A stretch of 64,000 nt of DNA from Biomphalaria glabrata (lineage: Eukaryota; Mollusca; Gastropoda; Planorbidae). Made by a program: the position numbers and the translations under genes. The stretch lies in assembly GCF_947242115.1 (NCBI RefSeq), contig NC_074728.1:4584701-4648700 (forward strand). Direction: 5' to 3'. The notes beneath the pieces were generated by a model. It worked only from the letters and a program-made list of their open reading frames with translations. It did no database searches and had not been told where the DNA came from. Shown here one piece after another: positions 52,245-62,975 of this stretch. Each line of letters opens with the position of its first letter. Position 1 is the stretch's first letter.

Positions 52245-54263
52245 GTAAGTTAAACCACCTCTTTTGTTTGCAAAGTTGCTATTTATCGGAGATTATCATA
52301 AATGGAAGCTAAGATTAGTTTATCCGGTGTATAAAAAATGATTGTACTTTTTCATGTGGCCTGTGTAACTCTATTTTAGAGAGACACTCCCGTCCACAAA
52401 TAGCGCAGGTTAAGGTGGCTTTCGCTTTTGTAGTAGAGGAGCTGGCTATTTTCCGTATGGTACGTTTTTCTTCCAGAGCTGAGGCCCATGTTTTTTTTTT
52501 GCTGTCCATAGCTTTCTCGGTCACTGTCTCTTTCCATCTAGTGCGGTCTAGGGCTATGTCTTTTTAATGGTCAGTATAGAACTTCGCTGATTTGAGGTCC
52601 CGTTTTACTACATCCATGTAACGGAGGTGGGGGCGACCAGTTTTTTCTTGAGCAAGTCACGAGTTGTTTCGTAGAGAGTGACTCTCGGGATCCGATTGTT
52701 TTATATTTTATTTTGTATACCTTAAAAATCTCTAATAGAGGAATTTCATACTCATAGTAAAGACAAAGTACTTTGTTCTGTACAAGTTGGTATCTGGGAC
52801 TCTTTTACTTGGCCTCATTCTGTTTAACCAATTCAACAAAATTTACCACGGAGTGTTTTCGACCACAGCAGCGTGTGTGCGAGTATAGTTGCATGTTCCG
52901 TTTGATTGTAGATTGAAACTAAGTAAAAAAAAACGTTCGCATAATTTCTTTTTCCATTTTTTTAAAACGTCATTTTTTTTTTTATGTAACCCAAGTAACA
53001 AAATATGAAGGGTGGTGGCTGAGCTGTAAATCTCTTGGCTTCCGAACCGAGGTCCTGGGTTCGAACCCTGGTGAAGACTGGGATTTTTAATTCTGGGATC
53101 TTTGTGTGCCTTTGAGTCCACCCAGCTCTAATAAGTACCTGACATTAGGTGGGGAAGAAAAGGTGGTGGTCGTTGTGTCGGCAACATGTTACCCTCGTTA
53201 ACCATGGGCCACAGACACATTATTTTTATATCATCTGCCCTATAGATCGCAAGGTCTGAAAGGAGAATTGTACTTTAAGCCATAAAATACAAATATATAT
53301 TAAAAAGTAACACAGTAGTTGTCAAAAATCGGACCAATAAGATTATCTTATTTTATTTTGATTAACAAACCTATCAAAGCTTTTCCGTAAATAGTAGATG
53401 CTTTTAACTTGATGCTTTAATCGTGTGTTGTTGTTTATTTTTAAACAGAAGCGAATCTTTCCATTGTATTCATGTCTGTACCATTTCAGACCTTGGGGGG
53501 CAACGAGTTAATTTACAAATTAAATGTCGGAAATTTGGATATGAAATGCAGACATTAAGAAGTGCCACGAAGTGCCTCCATTGGAACCGTGACAACGTGA
53601 CTTTTACAGAAGCCAAAGAACATTGTGAAGGTACTTTAACTAGAGCACCAATTACATTTTTTTCTTTAAGTGGGGCACCAAGATAACTTTTTCTTGAAGT
53701 AGGGCACCATAGGAACTTTTTCTTTGAGTCGGGACCCAAGGGAGCGTTTTCTTTAAGTAGGGCGCCACGGAAACTATATATATATATATATAATACTCTT
53801 AGGCTGATCGTAATCCAAGATAACCAAATGCACAAATAAAGCAATTTATAATGGCAATATCTTCCATTCCGAATCTAAAGGATGATCAAAGTGCTTCACA
53901 TGACTAACATAAACCAGTTGCGACCTACATATTTTTCCGCATCTAGTGCAGACAAAGCCGTTGTTAGCCGGCGATCTATTGTATGTATGTTTGTATGTAT
54001 GTATGTATGTATGTATGTATGTATGTATGTATGTATGTATGTATGCATGTCTGTATGTATGTATGTATGTATGTTTGTATCAATAAATAAATAAATAAAG
54101 GCTGCGGGATGCAAAAGGAAAACCGCTGCCGAAGACAGACGCATACGGTGAAAAGAAAACCTTTAACCGACCACAGCGGCGTACAATTTTTATGCCTGCA
54201 CTGGGAGTCGCAAAATATGTAGGTCACAGCTGTGGCTGCGTTGGCAAGGGAAATACTGCATTC

Positions 54264-54334
<71 letters not shown>

Positions 54335-57300
54335 TTATATATATACAGTGCTCTTTTTGTGAAGGTACGCTCCGGTACGGCGTACCGGCCCTTTTTTCAA
54401 TATGTGCAAAAATTAACAGTTTTCTTACATTTTAACGTTTATTAATAACTTATTAGTAGTTAAAAGTTAGGCCATCCATCACTGGGTACTGGCACCTATA
54501 ATTTTACAACAAAAAAAGAGCTACATATGTGTATATATATAAATATGGGTGGCTGGTGAGACCAATGTGAGCCCGGCATGTTCGGCTGCACACTAAACTG
54601 GTTATTCCTGTTGGAGCTAAAGTCATTTTCATTGGTTGTTTTTTTTCTCTGACGCTTTTCTTTTGCCAGCACTGTTCTCTTGTCCTCTGCAATTAATGCG
54701 CTGTTATGACATGATTAGGAATTAGGTATTTGTTTCGGGAATAAGGGGAAAGTTTTACTTAGTGACATGTGACGTGATATAACTTTAAAAAACAAGAACG
54801 CTCTAAGATACGCTATCAACAAGACGCTCTTCATTAGGACAGTGAGAATAAGAAGAAGTATATAGACAGCTAGTACTAGAGGACATCCGACGGTTCGAGT
54901 CGACTCCATTTATCGATTGTTGACCTTTCGTTGGTGTTCATGTTCAGCATTGAGTTCGGTGTTACCTCATTGGGATTTGTTCCTGGATCAAGTACTCATC
55001 ACCGCGGAAGCGCTCAACATATTTTCACAGCGGGACGGCATGATGCTCTATCATTGTCTCCCAGCTGGATGTTCAATGCTGAAGGCTTTAAGAGAAGCTT
55101 TTGAGGGTGTCCCTAGTTGTATAATTGGTATAATTGTTATGGATTGCATAAACTTGATCTTCGATATAGCTCCATAGCAATAAGTCCGATATGTTTGTAA
55201 AAATGTTTGTATACTATTTTTTTACATGTTTCGGATGTTCCTTCAGAGTTGAAGATAATTACTTCCTAGTCCAAACCTCCAACAGGACGACGGGGGATGG
55301 GAGTGGGCACGACCTGGCAGCCATCCATATCGTGAGGTCTGGAGAATCGGTTATTCCCCTGGTCCTCTACGACCTATCCACCGCTGTGGAAAATTTTGAT
55401 CAAGCTTTTGTCGTGCTATAATGCTGACGGGACACAATTGTGCTGATAACAAAAAAAATTACATGAACTCTTTCTCTCCTAACTTACGATACCAACGTTG
55501 ATTCTACTAGAATGTGGTAAATAATTACGGAGATAAAGAGTTAAAGAATAAGAATTAAGAAATAAATCACAACTATTTATCTATCTAACTATCTATCTAT
55601 TGTTAGATTACCAGACAGACCGACAAACAAACAGACAACAGCCTACAGTATAATTTACATTGAATTTAATATCAGCTGCGTTATTTTCTGATTAGCTAAC
55701 GGTGGCTTCTTGGCTACCTTCAAGACTGAAGATGAGGTAGCACTGGCTACAACTTCCAAAATCTGGCACTTCTGGGTGGGCTTGGATGACATGCAGAGTC
55801 AAGGAATGTACAGGTGGCATGATGATGGTACTATAGCGCAAAATGTGAAAGATATCTTTAGTAACTATACATTTTTATTTATTTCTCTCAACTTTTTTTT
55901 CTCTTTCTCTCTCTCTCTTTCTACATTTCTTTCTTTCCCTAACCCTAACCCTAATCTTTCTCTCTAAATGTTTTCTCTTTCTCTCTCGTTCTCACTCTGT
56001 TTCATTATTTCTCAAGCTATTCTTTCTTTCTGTCTCTCTTTCTCTTTCTCTCTTTCTTTCTCTTTTATATCTCTCTTTTTCTAGCTCTCTTTCAAAATCT
56101 CTCTTTCTTAATTAAACTCTCTTTCTCTCTTTCTACCTCTTTCTCTCTCTCACTTTCTAGCTCTCTCTTTCTCTGTTTCTCTCTCATTCTCCCTCTCCCT
56201 TTATTTTTCTCTCTTGTTTTCTCTCTTTCTCTCTCTCTCTCTTTCTCACACTATTTCTCTATTTCACTTTCTCTCATTTTCGCTCTATTACTTTCTCTTT
56301 TCTCAATCTTATCTTTCCCACTCTCTTTCTCTCTCAATTTTCTTTCTCTTTATTCATTTATCTCTCTTTTCTTACTCTTTTTCTCTCGTTTTTCTCTCTC
56401 TCTAACTCTCTTTCTACATTTCTTTCTTTATCTTTCTCTTTCACTAATCTTTCTCTTTAAATTATTTTCCTAAAACTATCTGTATTCTCTCTATTTTTCT
56501 CAATTTCTCGCTCTTTTTCTCGTTCTCTTTCTTTTCACCTATTTGTTTGCTTTTCTATGTCCTTTTCCCTCAAAATCTTTCTCTTTTCCGTTTCAAAGAC
56601 CCACTTTCTCTCTCTTTATCTTTCGATAGCTCCGAGGTATTTGAAACTACTGCATCGAGAAAATACAAATGTAGCGTCTTCACGTATCCCAGAGTCTGTT
56701 CAACCACAAGATCTGTCGAAAATCTTATTTCATTCCAATCTGTCTTTTACCTTAAACAGAATCTCTTACAGAGACAGGCCTGCTAATTTGTGAATGCTGT
56801 CTTCCTATCGCTTTCATTGTCAGCCTTATCTGCCTTTTTTTCCTGGTAATGTTTCCTGAAGAAAGGTCTTTGCGAGGCGAGCTCTGATTACCGTGCGATA
56901 GGCCCATGAATAACTAGTTTTCGTTTTTTTTGGGGGGAAGTGGTCAGCAAGCGATTTAGGGGCCCTACTGCTCCTGATTTGTGATGCTGTCTTTGTAGGT
57001 GATACATAGGAGCTTTCTACGGCTTCTAAATTCCATTACTATGGTCCTCTTCTTTGATTCTTTAGTTAGTGTTCATGATTTCTGCAGAAACGATCAGGGA
57101 GCGCATCAGCCTGCTATCATACGTATGCCGGATCAGGCAGTGGCATCAATGTGTACTGTGATGTTGCTTGTTCAGGATGTCTTGAGGTCAACTATGGATG
57201 ACTGTTGAATTTCAACCAATTACTCTGTAAGCGTTTGGGTGTTATTGTTCGGGTGTATTCCGTGTAGTTGATCAACAATCCAGACAAAACAAACACATCG

Positions 57301-59247
57301 GTTTTAACAAGTAAAGAGATGTAGTCAACGCTGAAGAACAATGTAACATGTATTTATTCTAAGAAAAGGCCACAGTAAACGTCTCTGTCACTAAACACGT
57401 CGTTACCCTGGAGGATTATATCGCTAACTGATTTTCCGGTCTCTAACCCAACATATCCCAAACGTCACAAGTCCCAGTTCAATATGCGTCTTCTATGGTG
57501 CGTCGCTAAATAACTAATCTATATAAATAAGGTGTCTAACAGTACACTCTATCAAGTGTTGGTTTGTTGTAACTCTCTAAACTAAGAAATAAATTCACTT
57601 AGGCCTATGTCATATTATTTTAAAGACATGGTTTATCGCTTTATTTTATATGCGAATAGTTTTCATGGATATTTATTAGCCTAGTGCAGGGGTGGGTAAA
57701 CTACGAACTGCGTGCCACATGCGGACCGCAAAAGTGATTTACTCGACTCTCTGACACCTTCAGAAATAGATGAACATATATATATATTTTTTTAAATTAT
57801 CCATATAATTTTTTTTTAACTTAGGTCAACGGTTTATATTTTTAGAATACTTTACATAATAGAGTCTGAATTAACAAAAGGGGGGGGGGGGCTAAACAAA
57901 GTGTTCTCTACAATTCTATACTGGCTACAAAAGGAAGGTAGCACATCTTCAACTACTGAAACATAATCTAGTAATACAGAAAAATAAAAGTGTGAGTACA
58001 CATCCAGCTTTAACCTATGTTGGAAGTGTTGTTTTTTTCCTCAACTAAACTCCACAAATCTAATAATTGCTAGGAGGGTGAAAAGAAGAAAGTCATCATT
58101 CCACAGAAACTTTTGACGAAGGCAGCAGAAGGAACCAATCAAATGCCTTTGATCATACAGACGTTGACACTCCATTGTTCCGCAGAAGAATAAGACAGTC
58201 GTATTTCTGCTCATCAAGCATCCTCATCCCCCCCCCCCAAAAAAAAAAAATTAGGAAAAACATAAAAAAATACTTTAAGAAAAAAAAATTATTTACTGTA
58301 ATTGTATCAATTAGTTTGCATCAGTCATGCAATTTAATTTGTAATAGATCTAGAGTAACATTTTTTTTTAATTGAAAAAAGGGAAACAACCCGATTTCAT
58401 GTCTCAGGCCTTCTCAGGCTTCATTTGTCTCAGTGGTTACCACTTTGCTAGTGAAGAACTAATGAACATGGAAGATTGTATCTATGGTTTCTACAGTCTT
58501 GTCCTATTTTTTTAGGCTCGTGTTCACTAAGACTCAGAGGACGACCCATAAAGGGGACTAATTCAGATGCGAATATACATCGCCCCGCTTTCATAATTTT
58601 TTAACAAATTATTTTATTATATTTTAAGTTGTATAATTGTATAATGTTGTCTTATTAAATTGTATTTTTTTTCTTGTTTATAAGATATGTTAGCTTAAAT
58701 TTAATTAATTTTCTCAACCAACTTTGCCCCATTCAGTTGCATAAACATTTCAAACGTATTTCCTGTTTTCTTCTGAACATTGCATAGATTCATAGTTCCC
58801 CTTTCAGACCACGTCGCTGATATGGCACATAATGATAAGGTCCTCTGTTACTTTGGCCAACGGTTAACGAGCAGGGTGTCATGTAGCCAGCACAACGACC
58901 TATCGCATTGACTTTCCCCAAATACAGTCAGGTACAGATTAAAATTGGGTAGAAACAGGGACGCCCTAAAAATTCCGAAAATTCAAAATCCTAGTCTTCA
59001 CTGAGATTCGAACCCAGGACCCCAGGTTCGGAAGCTAAGCGCTTAACCACTTAGCCACCGCGCACCCCCATGTGTTAATATTTAACTATAATTGAATTTT
59101 GTGTTTCCTTTTTAAGAATTTCAGGAAATGACAAGACGCCCAATCAGTGCGGATTGCGCCTCGTTTATGCCATCATTTTCCTCTCACGTTCTGACGTTTT
59201 GTGACACAAAGGCTGGTTTTGTTTGTGAGATTAGAGCTGCGTCTTAG
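52196..59247 (+). CDS. C-type lectin gene 2 (four exons, 161 aa, secreted)
   Basis: Exons 52196-52244, 53490-53630, 55696-55860, 59117-59247; sum 486 nt, all introns phase 1. Signal peptide [16 protein letters not shown]; lectin domain with [40 protein letters not shown], and the final DCASFM ... FC ... FVCEIRAAS. It is a tandem paralogue of lectin 1: same exon plan, same intron phases, exon 1 and 4 equal in length. QPD/EPN and WND motifs are missing here too. CATACTTTAG 22 bp before the ATG may be an acceptor for a 5' UTR exon, as in lectin 1. Open and intact by eye. Gene birth by local duplication is inferred. Confidence 0.85.
52340..52690 (-). mobile_element. LINE C-terminal fragment with finger
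   Basis: Minus frame [18 protein letters not shown] and [20 protein letters not shown]. Same family as 30600-30870. Intron 1 of lectin 2. Confidence 0.65.
52691..53012. other. Lectin 2 intron 1, no feature recognised
   Basis: AT-rich intronic sequence. Confidence 0.3.
53013..53278 (+). mobile_element. SINE family A, full-length reference copy
   Basis: GGTGGTGGCTGAGCTGTAAA (A-box region), GGGTTCGAACCCTGGTGAAG (B box), ACTGGGATTTTTAATTCTGG, a TGAGTCCACCCAGCTCTAAT body, GGTGGTCGTTGTGTCGGC, and a 3' end CATCTGCCCTATAGATCGCA-AGGTCTGAAAGG. tRNA-derived SINE. Related copies: 10925, 14690, 29730, 38640, 49373/49846, 58795 and a 3' end at about 62998. Confidence 0.75.
53490..53630 (+). CDS. Lectin 2 exon 2
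   Basis: Acceptor ACCATTTCAG, the same ten bases as in lectin 1; donor GTGAAG/GTACTT. Encodes [20 protein letters not shown] then [10 protein letters not shown] and AKEHCE. Five codons shorter than in lectin 1. Confidence 0.85.
53640..53775. repeat. Imperfect 32-37 bp array, four copies
   Basis: Units with TTTTTCTTTAAGTGGGGCACCA, TTTTTCTTGAAGTAGGGCACCA and so on; starts about ten bases after lectin 2 exon 2 donor. Confidence 0.75.
53984..54078. repeat. (TGTA)n microsatellite
   Basis: GTATGTAT units with few changes, then (AAAT)n-like AATAAATAAATAAA. Confidence 0.93.
54118..54333 (+). mobile_element. LINE C-terminal finger fragment and (TA)n
   Basis: CCGCTGCCGAAGACAGACGC, TTATGCCTGCACTGGGAGTC, AAATATGTAGGTCACAGCTG match 1140-1290. 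It ends in a 65-bp (TA)n run where other copies have (ATT)n. Confidence 0.6.
54347..54522. mobile_element. MITE with GCTCTTTTTGTGAAGG-type ends
   Basis: Left AGTGCTCTTTTTGTGAAGGT...CGGTACGGCG; right GTACTGGCACCTATAATTTTACAACAAAAAAAGAGC. The first about 20 bp and the CGGTAC/GTACTGG part are inverted copies with several mismatches. Intron 2 of lectin 2. Confidence 0.55.
54523..55695. other. Lectin 2 intron 2, with one SINE
   Basis: Family B SINE on minus at 55222-55325 (GGCTGCCAGGTCGTGCCCA, TTTGGACTAGGAAG). The rest shows no recognised feature. Confidence 0.45.
55696..55860 (+). CDS. Lectin 2 exon 3: WVGL core
   Basis: Acceptor CTGATTAG, donor TTTA/GTAACT. Encodes [34 protein letters not shown] and [14 protein letters not shown] pyrimidine-rich tract follows the donor within 20 bp. 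Confidence 0.88.
55875..56545. repeat. Polypyrimidine tract in lectin 2 intron 3
   Basis: CT-rich, looser than its counterpart at 40078-41035, with many A interruptions. Includes three telomere-type CCCTAA units at 55937-55954. Confidence 0.85.
56546..57339 (-). mobile_element. Degraded LINE remnant
   Basis: 56800-57200 aligns in order with the minus LINE at 38890-39220 (TTCCTGGTAATGTTTCCTG, TTTGTGATGCTGTCTTTG, ATTCCATTACTATGGTCCTC, AGGGAGCGCATCAGCCTG). Heavily worn. 56546-56800 shows nothing clear. Confidence 0.5.
57340..57560. mobile_element. LTR-like fossil fragment (partner 59610-59985)
   Basis: Shares ATGTATTTATT and TCAATATGCGTCT with 59610-59985 in the same order, and both are richer in GC than their flanks. 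The call as an LTR piece is tentative; ends were not defined. Confidence 0.3.
57561..58299. other. Lectin 2 intron 3, no gene
   Basis: A TGCAGGGGTGGGTAAACTACG segment at about 57685-57740 looks like one end of an hAT-like repeat. Otherwise simple and AT-rich sequence. Confidence 0.35.
58300..58570. repeat. Dispersed repeat (partner 4977-5260)
   Basis: See 4977-5260 for the shared ordered blocks. Confidence 0.5.
58795..59068 (-). mobile_element. SINE family A copy, nearly full
   Basis: On minus: GTGCGCGGTGGCTAAGTGGT, GGGTTCGAATCTCAGTGAAG, ACTAGGATTTTGAATTTTCG, and CCAAAGTAACAGAGGACC near its end. It ends about 50 bp before lectin 2 exon 4. Confidence 0.7.
59117..59247 (+). CDS. Lectin 2 exon 4
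   Basis: Acceptor CCTTTTTAAG. Encodes [20 protein letters not shown], then SSHVLTFC and [10 protein letters not shown] with TAG. Same length (131 nt) as lectin 1 exon 4. A clean AATAAA was not found nearby. Confidence 0.87.
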
Positions 59248-59609
59248 TGGATCTTAGACTTTTGCTATCTGGCCACAGTAAAAGAAAAAACGTCCAGTCG
59301 AAGAAAGAATAATATTCCTATTACATCAGTAATATCTAACTCAACTCACTCCACGATTCACTCTCTGATGCAAAATTCAACGTATATCCATCACTATATT
59401 GGTTTACACCAGGAAAAATTTAATTGTATAAAATAACATGTCAAAGAAAACTAATACACAGGCAAAAGTGTTATTTTATTTAAATAACTCAAGAAAATGT
59501 ATATGAGATATAAGTTGTTGTTTTTTTTGTTTTGTTTGTTGTTGTTGTTGTTTATTTGTTGTTGATGGATTTTTTTGTATTGTAGTAAATCTAAGGCATT
59601 CATTCAATG
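59248..59609. other. 3' flank of lectin 2
   Basis: No poly(A) signal of the AATAAA form was found; (GTT)n near 59515-59560. Confidence 0.35.
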
Positions 59610-59972
59610 AAAGGAGTTAACAATAGACGATGTATTTATTTACAGTTATAAAATACACAGTGAGACATGGACTTCAGCTATCAAGTCACAGGGAGTCTTG
59701 TCTTAAGTTCTACAAGCCCTTTTTTACCTAAACACTAGTACAGACCACCGACACACTTCCCAGTGTCGCCCCAGGTCTTCAAAACAGTTCACTGGTAGTA
59801 CGAAGGACGGCTCCTAGTCCCAGACAGCTCAGACTCTCATAACCTGCAGATCACTTCAGCCATATCTAAAACAGTCCTCCTCTAAAATCAATATGCGTCT
59901 AATTCAGGTGTTGAACGGTGTGCTGGTGCGCACCATCAGTGTCTTCGTGGAATCAACGTTATAACCACAGAC

Positions 59973-59985
<13 letters not shown>
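59610..59985. mobile_element. LTR-like fossil fragment (partner 57340-57560)
   Basis: GATGTATTTATTTACAG near the start and TCAATATGCGTCTAATTC near the end are shared with 57340-57560. Non-coding. Tentative. Confidence 0.3.
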
Positions 59986-60029
<44 letters not shown>

Positions 60030-60499
60030 CTAGACCGGAGAACGGAAACAATTTTTATCCGCGATGGATCAACTCACGGACCTATATACATATATAGATT
60101 GTTATGTAATAATCATAGAACAATATATTCACGCAATGTCATGAAATAAAGCCATTTCCTCTTAGTCTCCAGATAATGTTTCGAAAATCCTAGATCAAAA
60201 TAATTCACGGCTATTGATTTTAGTCATTTTATGTACATTTAAATAGATTGATTACCTTGTACATTTTAGATTATATATCTAAAAATTGCAAAATAGTAAT
60301 TATGAGACGAGAGTGCTATTTTTTTTTAGATGTTTAATTACTAGATCTAAACATTAAATTATATGTTACATAGGTTAGGGTTAAAAAAAGAAATAACTTT
60401 ACTTCATATAACTAATTTACAAAAACAACGCGGTATTTCATCTTGAAAAAAAATTTCAAGACATTTTTTGTAAATAAAGATTTCCATGTCGAATCTAGA

Positions 60500-60533
<34 letters not shown>

Positions 60534-60708
60534 GGTCTGTGTTAATGACAGAATTGGGTTAATTAAGATCTTACTGCTGCTATATGACAAGCTGATATAC
60601 TAGAAAGGTTGCCAAACTTACCTTGAGCTCTGGAAAACGATCTATAGATTTGGATGCTACATTTTACTACAAATCTTCTTCTTAGCTTGCGAATTCTTCA
60701 ACTGGTCG

Positions 60709-60752
<44 letters not shown>

Positions 60753-60799
60753 AAAGTCAAATATAAACGAGTAAATATAAAAAATACTTTAGGAAACAG
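59986..60799. other. Intergenic with simple repeats
   Basis: (CT)n then (AT)n at 59970-60025, (AT)n at 60505-60533 and (CA)n at 60709-60750. Nothing coding before the LINE. Confidence 0.5.
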
Positions 60800-61425
60800 A
60801 ACATATGAACGATTTCCAAAGGTTTGCCAGAAATTGTATTTGTATATCTGTCATTGTTCCTGAAACTAATATCCGCATTTTATATACAAATGTAAATCAG
60901 TTCTTTATTTTGACGAAGAGACTTACAATAATAGAATATGCATCCTCCGTTTGGGACCCCTCAACTCAAGAAAACATTAAGAAACTGGAACAGACACAAA
61001 ATAGAGCAGTGAGATTCATAACAAACGAATATTCACATTTGACTAGAGTAACACCTTTAGTAAAATCACTAAATTTAGAAAGCCTGCAGGACAGAAGGCT
61101 CAAAAGTAAAGTAGCAATCATACATAAAACACTGAACCATAATCTTCAAATACAAAAACAAAATTTAATAAAATACTCTGAAAGACACAAAGATAAAGGC
61201 ACATTCCTCGTCCCATATGCTAGGACAAATTTGTACAAATACTCCTTCTTCCCTAGTGCTATTAGAGCATGAAATGGGTTGCCTGAGCTAGCCAGGAAAA
61301 CCAGTGACTTGGCAGAATTTAAGTCATTGGTTAATATGCATGACTAAATGCATGACGCGTAGGACGTAATTATCTTCTTTTTTGAAGTAACGTCTGTATT
61401 ATATAAGATAAGATACAGAGTAACA
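60800..61425 (+). mobile_element. LINE C-terminal ORF2 and 3' tail, best copy of its family
   Basis: Plus frame: YASSVWDPSTQENIKKLEQT, QNRAVRFITNEYS, LQDRRLKSKVAIIHKTLN, KDKGTFLVPYARTNLYKYSF and (after one stop) WNGLPELARKTSDLAEF. This is the C-terminal end of a jockey/CR1-like RT protein. The 3' UTR has GACGTAATTATCTTCTTTTT, GAAGTAACGTCTGTATTATA and ends ATAAGATAAGAT. The only apparent break is the stop at 61270. Confidence 0.75.
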
Positions 61426-61446
61426 AGCTTCCGGAATTCAAGAACT

Positions 61447-61605
61447 TATGGAGTTCATTCACCAAACGTAAACAAACAACATTTAGCCATGTGATAGTAT
61501 TGATAAAACAATGAAGAAAAAAAAACGTATCACGTGACAGCCTTTATGGATTAAATATTTTGTATAGAAGATATTGAGAATCACGTGACTAAATGTTGAT
61601 TAAAG
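61447..61605. mobile_element. MITE, second copy (see 34446-34621)
   Basis: GGAGTTCATTCACCAAACGT, AAACAACATTTAGCCATGTG, ACGTATCACGTGACAGCC, and CACGTGACTAAATGTTG; the outer part of the right end is lost. Confidence 0.7.
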
Positions 61606-61989
61606 CAAACATGGAGAAGATCAGTAGAACAGGAAGCAAAGACGGCAGGATGAATGACCTTGAACTCATTAGTGGATTATTAACCAGGACAGAGTCTGTT
61701 GGTGAAGTAATGTTACAGGCCTATGCTCCTCTGGGATTCAAAAGGATTAAGTGAAGCATAGCAAGGTTTTAATGTTTCTATTACAAGCCAGTCTCGGATC
61801 TAGGGGAGGCTGTAGGAGACATCCCCCCCCCCCAACTCAAGCCGCCTGCCAATCTGGTATGTTGGTAATATTTGTGGGTTAAGGTGACACTAACTAAATC
61901 ATAACTCTGATCTATTTATCATGTGTGTGTGTATATATATATGTGTGTGTGTGTTTATACGTGAGCTTGGGATTTACAAGCGATGAGGG
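61606..61989. other. Intergenic, traces of LINE end
   Basis: A phrase like ATGCTCCTCTGGGATTCAAA-AGG near 61720 resembles the end of the LINE at 8535-9072 (CTATGCTCCCCTGGGAGT). (TG)n and (TA)n near 61922-61955. Confidence 0.35.
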
Positions 61990-62600
61990 TTGGAAAAAAA
62001 TCGCCCACCCAACTCAAAAGTTTTGGTGACGAGCACCCGAGGATTCCAGCTACCCGTCGCTTCAGCGTGGCGCCTCCGGTGGAAACGTCTAGTGGTTGAA
62101 CTAGATAGGCGAAGTACGAGAAGAGAACGAGGCCCTTGCGGAACCCCCTGGGTGAGCTTTTTTTTTTTTTTTAATCTCACTCGGGGTAGGGATGGAACAA
62201 GAAGCCCGCACACCAGTCCAAAAAGTCCGCCACGCCGTTCCACAAAGGGAGTCGTCATCAGAACCAGGAGCCTGGATTGGCGACCCTCGCACGGAATTGT
62301 GGCGGTTACAGCATAGGAACATGAGACAAACTCCCCTCAGTTAGCACTGTTCTTTTCCACTTGTAGTGAGTAGGGTCTAAAGAACGGGGACGGGGCCTGG
62401 TTGCTGAATAAAAGCCTTTCTAACAATCAACAGGATAATGGCGCCCACGTAGGCGCCGATTCCCTACTGGTCTTCACAAAAGGTGACGAGTACCGTCAAG
62501 AACTTATGTACACTTACCTACTGAACACCTACACACAATCAAAACGTAAAGATGAAAACACGACTGCGACAGAGAATGTAGAGACATGATTGGATTCAAC
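61990..62600 (+). mobile_element. Possible LTR-element 5' remnant (fossil)
   Basis: GC-rich block, then CTGAATAAAAGCCTTTC and, a little later, TGGCGCCCACGTAGGCGCC, which resembles a poly(A) signal followed by a primer-binding site (TGGCGCCC). No gag or pol was recognised. Weak call. Confidence 0.25.
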
Positions 62601-62787
62601 AGCTGTCGCCATTAGGACATACAGTGGACTAGAGCGTTACAACTGTGTGGGTGTGATCATCAGCATAATGGATATATAATTATATATATATATATATGAA
62701 TTAATACATGTTCAGCCCAGTAATATGTTCCATGTTTGCAGATTGATTTTTTAAGAACCTGTTATCAATATTTAAGCAGAACAATAG
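62601..62787. other. Intergenic, nothing recognised
   Basis: Short AT-rich stretch with a (TA) run. Confidence 0.3.
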
Positions 62788-62975
62788 AAGAGAAAGAAAG
62801 AGAGAGAGAGAGAGAGAGAGAAGAGAGAGATAAAGAGAGAGTGAGAAGTGAGAGATATAAAGAGAGAGAGAGATGGAAGAGAGATATAAAGAGAGATATA
62901 TAAAGAGAGAGATAAAGAAAGAGATAAAGATATATATATAAAGATAGAGAGGGGGCGAGAAAGAGAGAGAGAGAT
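62788..62975. repeat. (GA)n-rich tract
   Basis: AGAGAG with interspersed AGATATAA units; open minus frame (SLSL) is an artefact. Confidence 0.88.

Noticed and set aside
53896-54227. Minus frames rich in YIHT
   Set aside because: Translation of a (TGTA)n microsatellite.
62401-62589. 62-codon plus frame as a gene start
   Set aside because: No domain; it follows a primer-binding-site-like sequence and is better left as part of a possible LTR remnant.
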